This document shows, one piece after another, positions 8,274 to 17,099 of a DNA stretch of 64,000 bases (the stretch's first letter is position 1; every line of letters begins with the position of its first letter). The DNA is from Bacteroidales bacterium (GTDB lineage: Bacteria; Bacteroidota; Bacteroidia; Bacteroidales; WCHB1-69). The position numbers and the translations under genes were made by a program. The stretch lies in contig JAFVNW010000099.1 in NCBI GenBank assembly GCA_017506175.1, forward strand, positions 19,109 to 83,108, given 5' to 3'. The notes under the pieces are model-generated. The model searched no databases. It saw nothing but the letters and a program-made list of their open reading frames with translations, and was not told where the DNA came from.

Positions 8274-8909
8274 TCAACAATCCTCCGGCGAGGCCGGTGG
8301 AATGGCTTTCCTTGCAACATTTTCCTCCAATTCCCTGACCTCGTTGAAGCAGTGGCGGCAAAGCGGCTCGTAACTGTCTTTTTCGCCCAACATCACCTGC
8401 TTCTGGCTGGCGACGAGACGGTGCGAGAACTGCGCCTGACGCCCGCACTTCACACAAATAGCGTGCGCCTTGGTAACATATTCGGCCACAGCCATCAATT
8501 GGGGCATCGAATTGAACGGCTTGCCCAAAAAGTCCATGTCCAACCCCGCCACAATCACGCGGATGCCGCTGTCGGCCAATTGGTTGCAAACATCCACAAT
8601 CCCCTCGTCGAAGAACTGGACCTCATCAATGCCAACCACTTCCACCGTCTCGATATTCACGTACAACAAAATCTCCGCCGAATTGTGTACGGGTGTAGAA
8701 TTCATAGAATTGGCATCATGCGAAACGACCTCCTCCTCATCGTAGCGAACATCGATGGCGGGCTTGAAAAGTTCAATTTTCTGATGGGCGAACTCCGCAC
8801 GTCGGATACGACGCAAAAGCTCCTCCGTCTTGCCGGAGAACATCGAACCACAAACCACTTCAATCCATCCTTGGTTGTTGCTTCTGTTAACTTTATTTTC
8901 TAAGAACAT
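8274..8909 (-). CDS. tdk: Thymidine kinase (type II)
   Basis: 211 residues. P-loop [12 protein letters not shown] near 22-33, the DEVQFF motif near 94-99 with the catalytic acidic residue region, a lasso region, and a zinc site made of CVKCG and CRHC pairs. Type II TK phosphorylates thymidine (and deoxyuridine) with ATP in the salvage pathway and is feedback-inhibited by dTTP in the family. Divergently transcribed from the 9005 gene. The last gene of the leading minus-strand block. Confidence 0.96.
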   Translation of the reverse strand: MFLENKVNRSNNQGWIEVVCGSMFSGKTEELLRRIRRAEFAHQKIELFKPAIDVRYDEEEVVSHDANSMNSTPVHNSAEILLYVNIETVEVVGIDEVQFFDEGIVDVCNQLADSGIRVIVAGLDMDFLGKPFNSMPQLMAVAEYVTKAHAICVKCGRQAQFSHRLVASQKQVMLGEKDSYEPLCRHCFNEVRELEENVARKAIPPASPEDC

Positions 8910-8939
8910 TTCAGGGTGATTTTATTGAAAAAAATGTTG

Positions 8940-8947
8940 TACTTTTG
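8940..8947 (+). promoter_or_regulatory. Promoter -7 element
   Basis: TACTTTTG, 57 nt upstream of the ATG at 9005. It rules out an alternative TTG start at 8945 for the downstream gene because that codon lies in the promoter itself. Confidence 0.6.
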
Positions 8948-9004
8948 GACGCTTTTTTGAGCACGCAAAATTATAAAAAATCAATACCATTCGTCCTCGT
9001 TGTT

Positions 9005-9964
9005 ATGAATAATTTTGAACAAATTACCAACCCAAGAGAACAGTTGGTGAATGTGATTAACAATCTGACCATTATCCTTAAAAATGCTAAAGATTTCTCT
9101 GCAATTGAGAAGGATATTCTTCTGCAAAATTTGCGTGAGGCGTATCTTGCAGTTTTAAAGATGGAAACTGCGGAAAATGAGCCCCGCTCCTGCGAAGAAT
9201 GCCTGCCCGAAAAAGAGGGAACGGAAGCCGAACCCACCAAGGAGGTAACAACGCCTGAACCGGAACCCGTACCGACAACACCCGAAACAGAGCCTGAACC
9301 CCAGACCCTCAAAACCGAACCACAGGAGCAGCCCGCTCCGAAAGAGGAAGCCGCCCCGCAAGAACCCGTCAGACCTGAAGTGACCAAAATGCTCAGCGAA
9401 GAGGATGACATTTTGGACTTTCTCAGCACCAAAATCTCCGACAATTCGGAAGAGGACGAGGCATTTGAAGCCACCTTGGAGGCACAAAGCGCCCCGTTCG
9501 CACGCATCGTCACGATGGGAAAGAACGATGAACCCGCCAGCATCCATCCGGTGCAACCCAAGCCCGAGCCGAAACCCGCACCCAAAGTGAAAGAAGAGCC
9601 CAAACCCGTTCATATCCAACCCCGAACCTCTGAATCCGCCCCCTCCCAGCCCGCGCAAAAACGCTCCCTCAACGACCTTCTGACCCAACAGATGGAAGAC
9701 AATTCCTTGGGTACCAAATTCCAGCACGCAAAAGTGGAGGATTTGACCAAAGCCATCAGTCTTAACGATAAATTCTTGTTTATCAGAGAATTATTCAACA
9801 ATAAAGGCGAGGAATTCAGCACCGCCATCCAAAAATTGAACCGCTGCACCGACATCGACGAGGCTTTTCAGGAAATCGACAACCTGAAACGTTACTATTT
9901 GTGGGACACGACCACCGCAGCCTTCCTCTCGCTGTGCGACCTCGTCCGAAGAAAATTCCTGTAA
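9005..9964 (+). CDS. Conserved hypothetical protein with Pro/Glu-rich linker
   Basis: 319 residues, no signal peptide or membrane segment, so cytoplasmic. Three parts: an N-terminal helical segment (about 1-55), a long low-complexity linker rich in Pro, Glu, Thr and Lys (about 60-225, with PEPEPVP- and KPEPKPAPK-like runs), and a C-terminal helical domain (about 235-319, with LNDKFLFIRELFNNKGEEF). I have seen C-terminal domains of this kind in Bacteroidales hypothetical proteins, but know no function. The layout resembles a scaffold that links two binding domains. Followed at 24 nt by a barrel gene and then a LolC/E-like permease, so possibly one unit. Confidence 0.75.
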   Translation: MNNFEQITNPREQLVNVINNLTIILKNAKDFSAIEKDILLQNLREAYLAVLKMETAENEPRSCEECLPEKEGTEAEPTKEVTTPEPEPVPTTPETEPEPQTLKTEPQEQPAPKEEAAPQEPVRPEVTKMLSEEDDILDFLSTKISDNSEEDEAFEATLEAQSAPFARIVTMGKNDEPASIHPVQPKPEPKPAPKVKEEPKPVHIQPRTSESAPSQPAQKRSLNDLLTQQMEDNSLGTKFQHAKVEDLTKAISLNDKFLFIRELFNNKGEEFSTAIQKLNRCTDIDEAFQEIDNLKRYYLWDTTTAAFLSLCDLVRRKFL

Positions 9965-9988
9965 CAAGAGCAAAACCCAATTAATGCG

Positions 9989-10552
9989 ATGAAAAAGACA
10001 ATCATACTGCTGTTTTTTATTGTGATTACCGCTGGGGTATCAGCGCAATCCACTGAGTACGTTCCCCTGCCGAAAAGCCTTGCGCCTACAAAGACGGGTA
10101 ATACGACTGAACGAGCTGTCAAATTTGAAGTCGGCGGCAGTTTCAATTTCGGTTTGGGCGGCAACACGCTCGCCATCAAGGTAGCCCCCCATTTCGGTGT
10201 GCTTCCTGTCAAATTCCTGTGCATCGGCATCGGCGGCACTTACGAATTCATGCTAGTAAAGGATTACACCGGACTGAACGCGCAGCATCACATTTTCGGC
10301 GGCGGGGCCTTCGTGGAAGGCTACATCTGGCAGCGCCTCGTTCTCCACGCCGAATACGAAGCCCTGAGTTATCCAATAATGGACGCAGATCACTCGAGAA
10401 TCCTCTGCCACGGTGTCCTGCTCGGCCCCGGCTATTTGCAGGAAATCAACGACCATTGGTCGGTTTATGGGCTGTTTCTCCTCCCTGTTTACGATTCGGA
10501 GAACATCTATCCCATCGTAACGGCACGCGTGGGCTTCAATTTCAAATTCTAA
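9989..10552 (+). CDS. Outer membrane beta-barrel-like protein
   Basis: 187 residues with a signal peptide cut after VSAQ. The mature part has alternating hydrophobic strands and glycines (FEVGGSFNFGLGGN, CIGIGGTYEFML, ARVGFNFKF), and ends in an aromatic residue (final Phe), typical of a small outer membrane barrel. No specific family is recognised. 24 nt after the previous gene and 15 nt before the permease gene. Confidence 0.65.
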   Translation: MKKTIILLFFIVITAGVSAQSTEYVPLPKSLAPTKTGNTTERAVKFEVGGSFNFGLGGNTLAIKVAPHFGVLPVKFLCIGIGGTYEFMLVKDYTGLNAQHHIFGGGAFVEGYIWQRLVLHAEYEALSYPIMDADHSRILCHGVLLGPGYLQEINDHWSVYGLFLLPVYDSENIYPIVTARVGFNFKF

Positions 10553-10567
10553 CCCCCGCCCCCTCCC

Positions 10568-11836
10568 ATGCTTGAACACTTTCTTTCCCGCCGGCTTCTC
10601 AAAAAAAACGACAGCAAAACCACCCGTCCGATTGTGACACTCTCCATTATCGGTATCTCTATTTGCTTAATAATCATCATTTTGTCGTTATCAATCACAA
10701 CGGGATACCGCAAAGCCATCGAACAGAAGGTCATTGATATGGGCTCACACATCCGCATTTCCAATTATGACCAGAACTACACTTTCGATGCCAAACCTTT
10801 CAGCAAAAACCAACCTTTTCTTTCTGATTTAAAGAAAAATCCCGACATCAGGCACATCCAGTATTTTTCCACTAAAGTCGGCATCGTCAAAACCGACAAC
10901 CAAGTGGAAGGCATGGTGCTGAAGGGTATCGACAGCTCTTTTTCATGGAAATTATTCGAGCATAATATGGTGGAAGGGAAACCTCTTGACTTGCGGAGCG
11001 ATACCCTTTCCAATGGCGTGGTGATGTCGGAATCCATGGCAAAAAAATTGAACTTGAAAGTAGGAGACAAGGTTTTCGCCTATTTCGTACAGAATCCGCC
11101 GATGGCAAGAAGATTCTATCTATCAGCCATTTACAGAACTGGAATGCCCGAATACGATGACCGTTTTGTTTTCGGGGATTTGCGCCATGTACAGAAATTG
11201 TGCGGCTGGGGCCATAGTTACGATGTGGTCAAGCCCAACGGCGACACGGTACAAGGATGGCAAAGCGACTCCGTTGGGGGCATCGAAATCCTGCTCAACG
11301 ATTACAACAAAATCGACGAAGTGGGCAACTTTGTCAACCACCACATCAGCTACAACCTCAAGGCGGAAACCATCAAGCAGGTCTATCCTGCTATTTTCCA
11401 ATGGACGGAACTCTTCGACGCCAACGTCATGGTACTGCTCATCATCACGATTTTCATCTGCGTCATCACACTCATCTCCACCTTCTTCATCATCATTCTA
11501 GAACAGACCTCCACCATCGGCATTTTGAAATCGATGGGCATGACCACGCAGCGCATCCGCAACGTCTTCCTGCACGTGGGCCTGCGAATCATCCTCATTG
11601 GGATGTTCATGGGGAATGTGACGGGCATCGCGCTCTGCCTGCTGCAAAAATACGCGCACATCGTCAAACTTGATCCAAGTTCCTATTACGTCCCCTACGT
11701 TCCCATTGATTTCAATATCCCGCAAATTATTATTGTAAATATCTGTGTACTAATCATTTGTTTGCTCGTACTGCTGATTCCAGCGACCTTCGTCTCCAAG
11801 AAAATCTCTGCCGTTTCGGCTATCCGGTTCGAATAG
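10568..11836 (+). CDS. ABC transporter permease, LolC/LolE-like (FtsX family)
   Basis: 422 residues with the FtsX/MacB permease layout: one membrane helix near 22-45, a large periplasmic domain (about 46-285), and three more helices near 290-320, 335-360 and 385-410. The ILEQTSTIGILKSMGMT stretch is the coupling helix typical of lipoprotein-releasing LolC/E proteins. Likely moves lipoproteins from the inner membrane with an ATPase (LolD type) that is not in this window. The family fits a genome with many lipoproteins. Bacteroidota often have a single LolC/E-type permease in place of the LolC-LolE pair. Confidence 0.88.
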   Translation: MLEHFLSRRLLKKNDSKTTRPIVTLSIIGISICLIIIILSLSITTGYRKAIEQKVIDMGSHIRISNYDQNYTFDAKPFSKNQPFLSDLKKNPDIRHIQYFSTKVGIVKTDNQVEGMVLKGIDSSFSWKLFEHNMVEGKPLDLRSDTLSNGVVMSESMAKKLNLKVGDKVFAYFVQNPPMARRFYLSAIYRTGMPEYDDRFVFGDLRHVQKLCGWGHSYDVVKPNGDTVQGWQSDSVGGIEILLNDYNKIDEVGNFVNHHISYNLKAETIKQVYPAIFQWTELFDANVMVLLIITIFICVITLISTFFIIILEQTSTIGILKSMGMTTQRIRNVFLHVGLRIILIGMFMGNVTGIALCLLQKYAHIVKLDPSSYYVPYVPIDFNIPQIIIVNICVLIICLLVLLIPATFVSKKISAVSAIRFE

Positions 11837-11909
11837 GGAAGTTGGGAGTAAAATCGAGAATGGACGATTCCCTTGATGTAAAAAAAGAAGTCTGCAGGCC
11901 ACGACCACC

Positions 11910-12740
11910 CTACGTACATAGCACGTACAAATCGTCCCTTTCGTTGATACACAAAACGGGCAGACTTGACTTGTTGGCGATGAGGTGTTTCTCGCGAGTT
12001 CCGAAAACCACATCGATAAATGTCTTGAAAGTTGTGGTCATCACCACGAGCAGGGAGCCGTTGAAATGCTCCGCGTGCGCGATGGCATAATTGTCCAAAT
12101 CATCGGTGCGAGGACGTATTTCGTGCATCAACGACTTGATTTCCAAATTGTTGTATAATTTATTTATAAAAGCAAGATTTTCGGCTAAGTTGATTTTCAG
12201 GAATTCATCCTTGTAAACCGTGTGCAACAGGTGGACCGTGGCGCCGCCAAAACGGTTGAAATAACCCGCCCACAAGGCCTTCTCCTTTTCGCGCCGCTGC
12301 ACCCCCACACTAATCATCACGTGCTGCCAATGCTCATCCCGCGGCGGCTCCTTCCCTACCGCAAGCACAGGCAGTCGCGAGGGCTTGATGAATCGAATCG
12401 CCCTCCGACGATTGAAAAAGGTCTCCCCGCTTTTCCGCGAGACGCCAATCACAAACATAATGCTGTTGTTTCTATCAGCGAAGTGATGCAACTGTGTGGG
12501 ATTGAAATTCTCATCCGAAACCGTGATTTTCAATTTTCCCTCATATTCAGACAAAATATTACGAAACTCCTGACTTTCAGCAGGTTTCGGATTGTTTTTT
12601 GTAAAAAAAGAAAAACGCGAAATAACAATCAGCGCGGCTTCAAAGAAAACTGCGAGGGAGGCACCGTGGCGCACTGCCGAATCACCATACGCCGTATGGT
12701 CGGTTATGACAATGAGGGAAGTGTTCTTTTTGCGCTCCAT
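11910..12740 (-). CDS. Universal stress protein UspA-like, tandem domains
   Basis: 276 residues with two UspA-type halves. The first runs from the N-terminal SLIVITDHT strand to SRLPVLAVGKEP near 145; the second begins with HVMISVGVQ and ends with KSSLPVLCINE near 265. The ATP-binding G-2x-G-9x-G(S/T) motif is not clear, so nucleotide binding is uncertain. The tandem layout is common in Bacteroidota. Cytoplasmic. Stands alone between two convergent/divergent neighbours; no promoter of the usual type is obvious upstream. Confidence 0.75.
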   Translation of the reverse strand: MERKKNTSLIVITDHTAYGDSAVRHGASLAVFFEAALIVISRFSFFTKNNPKPAESQEFRNILSEYEGKLKITVSDENFNPTQLHHFADRNNSIMFVIGVSRKSGETFFNRRRAIRFIKPSRLPVLAVGKEPPRDEHWQHVMISVGVQRREKEKALWAGYFNRFGGATVHLLHTVYKDEFLKINLAENLAFINKLYNNLEIKSLMHEIRPRTDDLDNYAIAHAEHFNGSLLVVMTTTFKTFIDVVFGTREKHLIANKSSLPVLCINERDDLYVLCT

Positions 12741-12819
12741 TTTTTCTAATATGAGGCATGAAGTTTACCTGTTGTTATTTCGTTTAGTAGCGGGGATTTT
12801 TGCATCTCCGTAATCAACA

Positions 12820-13527
12820 TCAAACCAGACCCTTCACATGCGGCTTGGCGGCCACGTATTCTTTCAGATAGAAGGGTTCGAAATAGGCGATGTCTTCGAA
12901 TTGCTGGCGGCTTAATTTCTGCAACGCCAAATCAACCATGTTGATAGAAGAAATCGGGGTGGAATCGAATAATGCGTTGGGATTTTTTGAAAGGATTTCG
13001 CGACATTTTTCAACGGCATTTCCGCAGAAAACGACGTTTTTCTTTGTTAAAATGTCGGCGAAAGTATGCTCATCAACGATTTGCGAAGAGACTTCGCTGA
13101 GTGGTTGCAAGTCTTTGTCATAAATAGCAGTGAAGACCTCCATGCGGCGGGCATCAAGCATCGGGCAGGAAACGGCGTTTTCATTTGCAGCTTGCTGTTT
13201 GGCCGCCCCTGCTGCGATGATTTGCAAGGTCGGGATGGCAATCATCGGAATTTCAAGCGAATAGCACAATCCCTTCGCCGTGGAAGAGCCGATGCGCAGG
13301 CCCGTGTAAGAGCCAGGCCCCATGCTCACAGCCACCGCATTCACCTCGCGAATGGAGATGCCGGCTTCTTTCACCACCTCATCCACAAACGGAAGCAACG
13401 TCTTCGCATGAGACTTTCCATCCGCATTCTCACGAAAGGCAAGAACCTTCTCGCCGCAAGCCACCGTCACCGAACAGATTTCCGTGGAGGTATCCAGACA
13501 TAAAACGATGTTATCCAATGTATTCAC
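12820..13527 (-). CDS. tsaB: tRNA threonylcarbamoyladenosine biosynthesis protein TsaB
   Basis: 235 residues from a GTG at 13527; an ATG at 13596 gives 23 more residues that do not resemble the family, whose normal start is just ahead of the LCLDTSTEICSVT strand. It shows the ASKHA fold: LDTST at the N-terminus, GKSHAKTLLP, and the diagnostic GPGSYTGLRIG. TsaB partners TsaD and TsaE (not in this window) to make t6A37 in tRNAs that read ANN codons. Start choice is the only doubtful point. Confidence 0.9.
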   Translation of the reverse strand: MNTLDNIVLCLDTSTEICSVTVACGEKVLAFRENADGKSHAKTLLPFVDEVVKEAGISIREVNAVAVSMGPGSYTGLRIGSSTAKGLCYSLEIPMIAIPTLQIIAAGAAKQQAANENAVSCPMLDARRMEVFTAIYDKDLQPLSEVSSQIVDEHTFADILTKKNVVFCGNAVEKCREILSKNPNALFDSTPISSINMVDLALQKLSRQQFEDIAYFEPFYLKEYVAAKPHVKGLV

Positions 13528-13547
13528 TATTTGTTGAAGCGTTAAAT

Positions 13548-13603
13548 CGTTGATTTGTTTACCTGTAACAAGCAAAACGCATGTACAAATAAACAAATCA
13601 ACG
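13548..13603. repeat. Perfect 14-bp inverted repeat between aquaporin and tsaB
   Basis: Arms 13548-13561 and 13590-13603 (CGTTGATTTGTTTA and its complement) with a 28-nt loop. It sits between the stop of the aquaporin gene and the tsaB start. There is no T run on either side, so it is not a classical terminator; it could be an operator, a processing site or a weak terminator. Confidence 0.6.
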
Positions 13604-13619
13604 AATAAAGAATCATGAA

Positions 13620-14264
13620 TTAATCATTATTCTTGATGGCTCTCCAGCAGAAGGCGGCGATACCAGCACCTACGAGCGGAGCAAGGATGAAAATCCAAAT
13701 TTGGCTCAAACCGACGCCACCGTCCAGGATTGCCGGAGCAAGCGAACGAGCCGGATTGACGGAAGTGTTGGTTACCGGAATGGAAGCAATGTGAATCAAG
13801 GTCAGTGCCAAACCGATGGCGATTCCAGCAAAGCCGTTAGGAGCAGTCTTGTCCGTAGCACCGAAGATGACCATAAGGAAGATGAAAGTCATAACCACTT
13901 CAGTCAGAGCACCTTGCCAAACTTCGTAGCCGCTTTGCACGGAGTTCACAGCCAGTCCGTCGCAATGACCGACGATAGCGGCTACAATACCGATGCCGAT
14001 GAATGCGCCGATGACTTGGAAAAGAACATACAATAGGGAGTCTTTGCCAGTGATTTTCTTGTTAATCCACATGGCGAAAGTGATGGCTGGATTCAAGTGA
14101 CATCCCGAAATAGGTCCAATGGCGTACACCATCACCAGAACCGACAAACCGAAAGCCAGGGCGATGCCCACATTGCCGATGGCGCCACCAGCAATTACGG
14201 CAGAGCCGCAGCCCATCAAAACTAGAACCATCGTTCCAATTAATTCTGCAAAATACTTTTTCAT
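13620..14264 (-). CDS. aqpZ: Aquaporin / MIP family channel
   Basis: 214 residues with six membrane helices and two half-helices. The two selectivity motifs are NPA (HLNPAITF, about 56-63) and NPARS (NTSVNPARS, about 170-178). The region before the second NPA and the short length point to an AqpZ-type water channel rather than GlpF, which has an Asp after NPAR; here it is Ser. Inner membrane. Own promoter (-7 at 14303-14310). Directly downstream of the oxygen-defence operon, and aquaporins can also pass H2O2, but that link is inference. Confidence 0.92.
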   Translation of the reverse strand: MKKYFAELIGTMVLVLMGCGSAVIAGGAIGNVGIALAFGLSVLVMVYAIGPISGCHLNPAITFAMWINKKITGKDSLLYVLFQVIGAFIGIGIVAAIVGHCDGLAVNSVQSGYEVWQGALTEVVMTFIFLMVIFGATDKTAPNGFAGIAIGLALTLIHIASIPVTNTSVNPARSLAPAILDGGVGLSQIWIFILAPLVGAGIAAFCWRAIKNND

Positions 14265-14302
14265 AGTTGGATTTTTAGATGATTAATAATATAATTGCTT
14301 CG

Positions 14303-14310
14303 CAAAAATA
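14303..14310 (-). promoter_or_regulatory. Promoter -7 element of the aquaporin gene
   Basis: TATTTTTG on the minus strand, 39 nt upstream of the start at 14264. Confidence 0.55.
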
Positions 14311-14319
14311 CATTTTTTA

Positions 14320-14362
14320 ATAAAAAAAACCGCAAACTGAAAAAAAAACAGTTCACGGTTCA
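14320..14362 (-). terminator. Intrinsic terminator of the oxygen-defence operon
   Basis: Stem of about 12 bp with two mismatches (AACCGTGAACTG with CAGTTTGCGGTT on the minus strand), a poly-T loop, and a run of eight T after the stem. It lies 19 nt past the rubrerythrin stop. Confidence 0.75.
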
Positions 14363-14380
14363 ATGTTTACAAACTACCGA

Positions 14381-14923
14381 TTAGTAGTTTTGGGCGGCAA
14401 TTTGGAAATAGGCCTTCGGATGTGCGCAAACGGGGCAGATTTCCGGGGCTTTTTTGCCAACAACGATGTGTCCGCAATTGCTGCATTGCCAAATCATATC
14501 CTCATCGCGAGAGAAAACGACACCGTCTTTCACATTGGCGAGCAGTTTTCTATAGCGTTCTTCGTGATGTTTTTCAATAGCAGCCACCATTTCAAAAAGT
14601 TTGGCGATTTTAGTGAAACCCTCTTCGCGAGCAGTCTGGGCGAAACCGGCATACATCTCGGTCCACTCGTGGTTCTCACCCTCCGCTGCGGCCTGCAGAT
14701 TGGCCATCGTATCCTGGATTTCGCCATTTTCTTGCAGGAGTTTGAACCAGATTTTGGCATGTTCCATCTCGTTTTTGGCGGTTTCTTCAAAGAGTTCTGC
14801 AATTTGAACATAGCCTTCTTTCCTTGCCTTGGAAGCGAAATAGGAATATTTGTTGCGGGCTTGGGATTCGCCAGCAAAAGCCTCTTGCAGATTTTTTTCA
14901 GTTTTTGATCCTTTTAATTCCAT
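14381..14923 (-). CDS. rbr: Rubrerythrin
   Basis: 180 residues. The ferritin-like domain carries the diiron ligands in two helical repeats ([15 protein letters not shown] ... [15 protein letters not shown] and later [15 protein letters not shown]), and the C-terminal rubredoxin domain has CSNCG and CPVCA pairs near 146-165. It reduces H2O2 to water with electrons from rubredoxin-type donors, protecting anaerobes. Downstream of hrb with a gap of 62 nt; last gene of the operon flavodiiron protein - rubredoxin - hrb - rbr. Confidence 0.96.
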   Translation of the reverse strand: MELKGSKTEKNLQEAFAGESQARNKYSYFASKARKEGYVQIAELFEETAKNEMEHAKIWFKLLQENGEIQDTMANLQAAAEGENHEWTEMYAGFAQTAREEGFTKIAKLFEMVAAIEKHHEERYRKLLANVKDGVVFSRDEDMIWQCSNCGHIVVGKKAPEICPVCAHPKAYFQIAAQNY

Positions 14924-14985
14924 AATTGTTTTTTATTTGATTGGTTAAAAAGGCTTCGCACAGAAGGCGGAGCCGAAAGATAAAT

Positions 14986-15591
14986 TCAGACGATTTTTTC
15001 AAAATCGGCGATGCCGTGTTTACACCACGGACAGACGAAATCGGCGGGAAGTTCCTCACCCTCATACACATAGCCGCAAATTTTGCATCGCCAGCCTTTC
15101 TTGGCGGAAGGTTTCGGCTTGATGTGTTCGTGATAATAGGCGTAGGTCAACGAAGGGGCGGAGGAGAGTTCCTGTGCCTCCGTTACATTGGCGACAAACA
15201 GCGTGTGGGTGCCCAGGTCAACCGATTGTTTCACCGCACCGGAAATGAAACCGTTGGTGAATTTCGGGATGTACAGCACACCGTTTTGCGCACGATGCGC
15301 GCCCTCGCATTCGGCGAACTTGTTGACTTCCCTGCCGCTTTGCAGGCCGAAGCGCTCGAACACCTTGAACGGTGTCTCCTCCGTCAGCAACGAAGCGTTG
15401 AACCGTCCGGTACGAAGTATCATGTCGTGGGTGTAATTCAACTTGTTGACGGCAATCGTAATTTGCATCGGGCGGTCGGACACCTGTTGTAGCGTATTGA
15501 TAATACAGCCGTTATCCTTCTCGCCTTCGCGTGCGGTAAGCACCAGCAAACCATAGCTGATTTTATTTAAAACGCCTTGTATATCCATCAA
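14986..15591 (-). CDS. hrb: Flavin reductase-like/rubredoxin fusion (high-molecular-weight rubredoxin type)
   Basis: 201 residues: an FMN-binding split-barrel domain (about 1-150, with FNASLLTEE and the HTLFVANV strand) followed by a rubredoxin domain with CKICGYVYEG and CPWCKHG (about 164-190). This fusion moves electrons from NAD(P)H through FMN to a rubredoxin iron, feeding flavodiiron protein or rubrerythrin. It lies 2 nt downstream of the rubredoxin gene and the product is cytoplasmic. The split of tasks with the stand-alone rubredoxin next door is unclear. Confidence 0.92.
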   Translation of the reverse strand: MMDIQGVLNKISYGLLVLTAREGEKDNGCIINTLQQVSDRPMQITIAVNKLNYTHDMILRTGRFNASLLTEETPFKVFERFGLQSGREVNKFAECEGAHRAQNGVLYIPKFTNGFISGAVKQSVDLGTHTLFVANVTEAQELSSAPSLTYAYYHEHIKPKPSAKKGWRCKICGYVYEGEELPADFVCPWCKHGIADFEKIV

Positions 15592-15593
15592 GA

Positions 15594-15755
15594 CTATTTT
15601 TGCGGTTCAAAATCCTCTTTGCCAACGCCGCATACGGGGCAGGTCCAATTAGCCGGAAGGCTTTCAAAGGGGGTGCCGGGAGCGATGCCGCTATCGGGAT
15701 CGCCTACTTCGGGGTCGTAAACGTGACCGCACATGGTGCATACAAACTTTCTCAT
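15594..15755 (-). CDS. Rubredoxin
   Basis: 53 residues, start ATG at 15755 and TAG at 15594-15596. It has both iron knuckles, [15 protein letters not shown] and [15 protein letters not shown], with the canonical acidic loop between them. Rubredoxin carries one electron at low potential. It sits 11 nt after the flavodiiron gene and 2 nt before hrb, so it is the obvious electron donor to the flavodiiron protein and rubrerythrin. Confidence 0.97.
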   Translation of the reverse strand: MRKFVCTMCGHVYDPEVGDPDSGIAPGTPFESLPANWTCPVCGVGKEDFEPQK

Positions 15756-15766
15756 TTTCTTAAATT

Positions 15767-16963
15767 TTAATTGTGAATAAATTGATTAATAAATGTATCC
15801 ATATCAGATAATTGCTCAGGATGGAGGGCCGACTTGATGGTGAAGGTCGGTTCGAGAACGGTGCAATTCTTCATTTCCTCGACGATGGAGCGCATGATTT
15901 TGCCGGAGGCAGGCATCCATGTGCCGTTTTCGGCAATAGCGAAGGTGCGTTTTTGAATGAAACGGGCGGCCAACTCATGCAGGAAGTTCTCCATCAGCGG
16001 GTTGAGTCCATTGTTGTAGGTGGGAGCCACAAGCAGAATCCTTGAGTATTTGAAGGCATCGGCAATCATATAGGAGCAGTCAGTATGAGAGAGGTTATAG
16101 ACCGCCAACTCCTTCACGCCAGCCTCATTGATTTTGGAGGCGAAGATTTCCGCCATATTCTCGGTATGCCCGTACATAGAAGCATAGACGATCAAAACAC
16201 CCTCGCTTTCAGGCGTATAGGTACTCCATTTTTGGTATTTATCGATGAAATAGCCGAGGTTTTCGCGCCACATCGGACCGTGGAGCGGACAGAGCAGGGA
16301 GATTTCCAGACCAGCTGCCTTGTTAAGCAACATCTGCACTTGCGTGCCATATTTGCCGACAATATTGGTATAATAACGGCGGGCATCGTCCAGCCAATCG
16401 CGATCGAAATTCATCTCATCGGCGAACATCGGACCGTAAAGAGCGCCGAAGGTGCCGAAAGCATCGGCTGAAAAAAGGATTTTTTCGGTCGTTTCGTAGG
16501 AAACCATCACTTCCGGCCAATGCACCATCGGAGCCAGCACGAAGGTGAGGTTATGTTTGCCGAGGAGCAGAGTGTCGCCCTCTTTCACCGCCATCATGCG
16601 GCTTTCAAAACCGTTGCCGAAGAACTGTTTGATCATCTGAGAGGCTTTGGCGGTGCACACCAGAACAGCTTCCGGGTAGGCTTCCATCACACGGTGTATG
16701 TTGGAGGCGTGGTCGGGTTCAACGTGGTGGACAACCAGATAGTCAAGCGGTTTGCCATTAAGCACGTGGGCGATATTTTCAAAAAAGAGATCGCCAGCGG
16801 AAGCGTCCATCGTGTCGAAAAGGACATTTTTCTCATCCAGCAGAATATATGAATTATACGATACGCCTCGCGGGATGGGAATGATGCGTTCAAAGTTGGC
16901 AAGATTGCGGTCGTTAGCTCCGACCCAATAAAGATTTTCCTTGATTTTTCTAACGTTATACAT
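15767..16963 (-). CDS. fprA: FprA-type flavodiiron protein (O2/NO reductase)
   Basis: 398 residues, the standard length. The metallo-beta-lactamase-like half carries the diiron ligands in [14 protein letters not shown] (H-x-E-x-D-H, near 78-86), a further His in MVHWPE (about 148) and HGPMW (about 228); the flavodoxin half begins with [15 protein letters not shown] near 255. It reduces O2 to water (or NO to N2O) using FMN and electrons from rubredoxin. First gene of the oxygen-defence operon with a promoter at 16989-16996. Divergent to the peroxidase gene at 17100. Confidence 0.96.
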   Translation of the reverse strand: MYNVRKIKENLYWVGANDRNLANFERIIPIPRGVSYNSYILLDEKNVLFDTMDASAGDLFFENIAHVLNGKPLDYLVVHHVEPDHASNIHRVMEAYPEAVLVCTAKASQMIKQFFGNGFESRMMAVKEGDTLLLGKHNLTFVLAPMVHWPEVMVSYETTEKILFSADAFGTFGALYGPMFADEMNFDRDWLDDARRYYTNIVGKYGTQVQMLLNKAAGLEISLLCPLHGPMWRENLGYFIDKYQKWSTYTPESEGVLIVYASMYGHTENMAEIFASKINEAGVKELAVYNLSHTDCSYMIADAFKYSRILLVAPTYNNGLNPLMENFLHELAARFIQKRTFAIAENGTWMPASGKIMRSIVEEMKNCTVLEPTFTIKSALHPEQLSDMDTFINQFIHN

Positions 16964-16988
16964 CGCTCAATTAAGTTTTATCGAGCCG

Positions 16989-16996
16989 CAAAGATA
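16989..16996 (-). promoter_or_regulatory. Promoter -7 element of the oxygen-defence operon
   Basis: TATCTTTG on the minus strand, 26 nt upstream of the flavodiiron start at 16963. Confidence 0.6.
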
Positions 16997-17079
16997 CGTT
17001 TTTTTTTGTGATTTTTAACGGGGAACGAAAACTTTTCGGGAAAGAAGCCCATCGGCTGCAATAAAAGACGAAAATAATG

Positions 17080-17087
17080 TACTTTTG
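17080..17087 (+). promoter_or_regulatory. Promoter -7 element of the peroxidase gene
   Basis: TACTTTTG on the plus strand. An ATG at 17085 lies within it, so translation must begin later, at 17100 or 17109. Confidence 0.6.
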
Positions 17088-17099
17088 CAGTGTATTATA

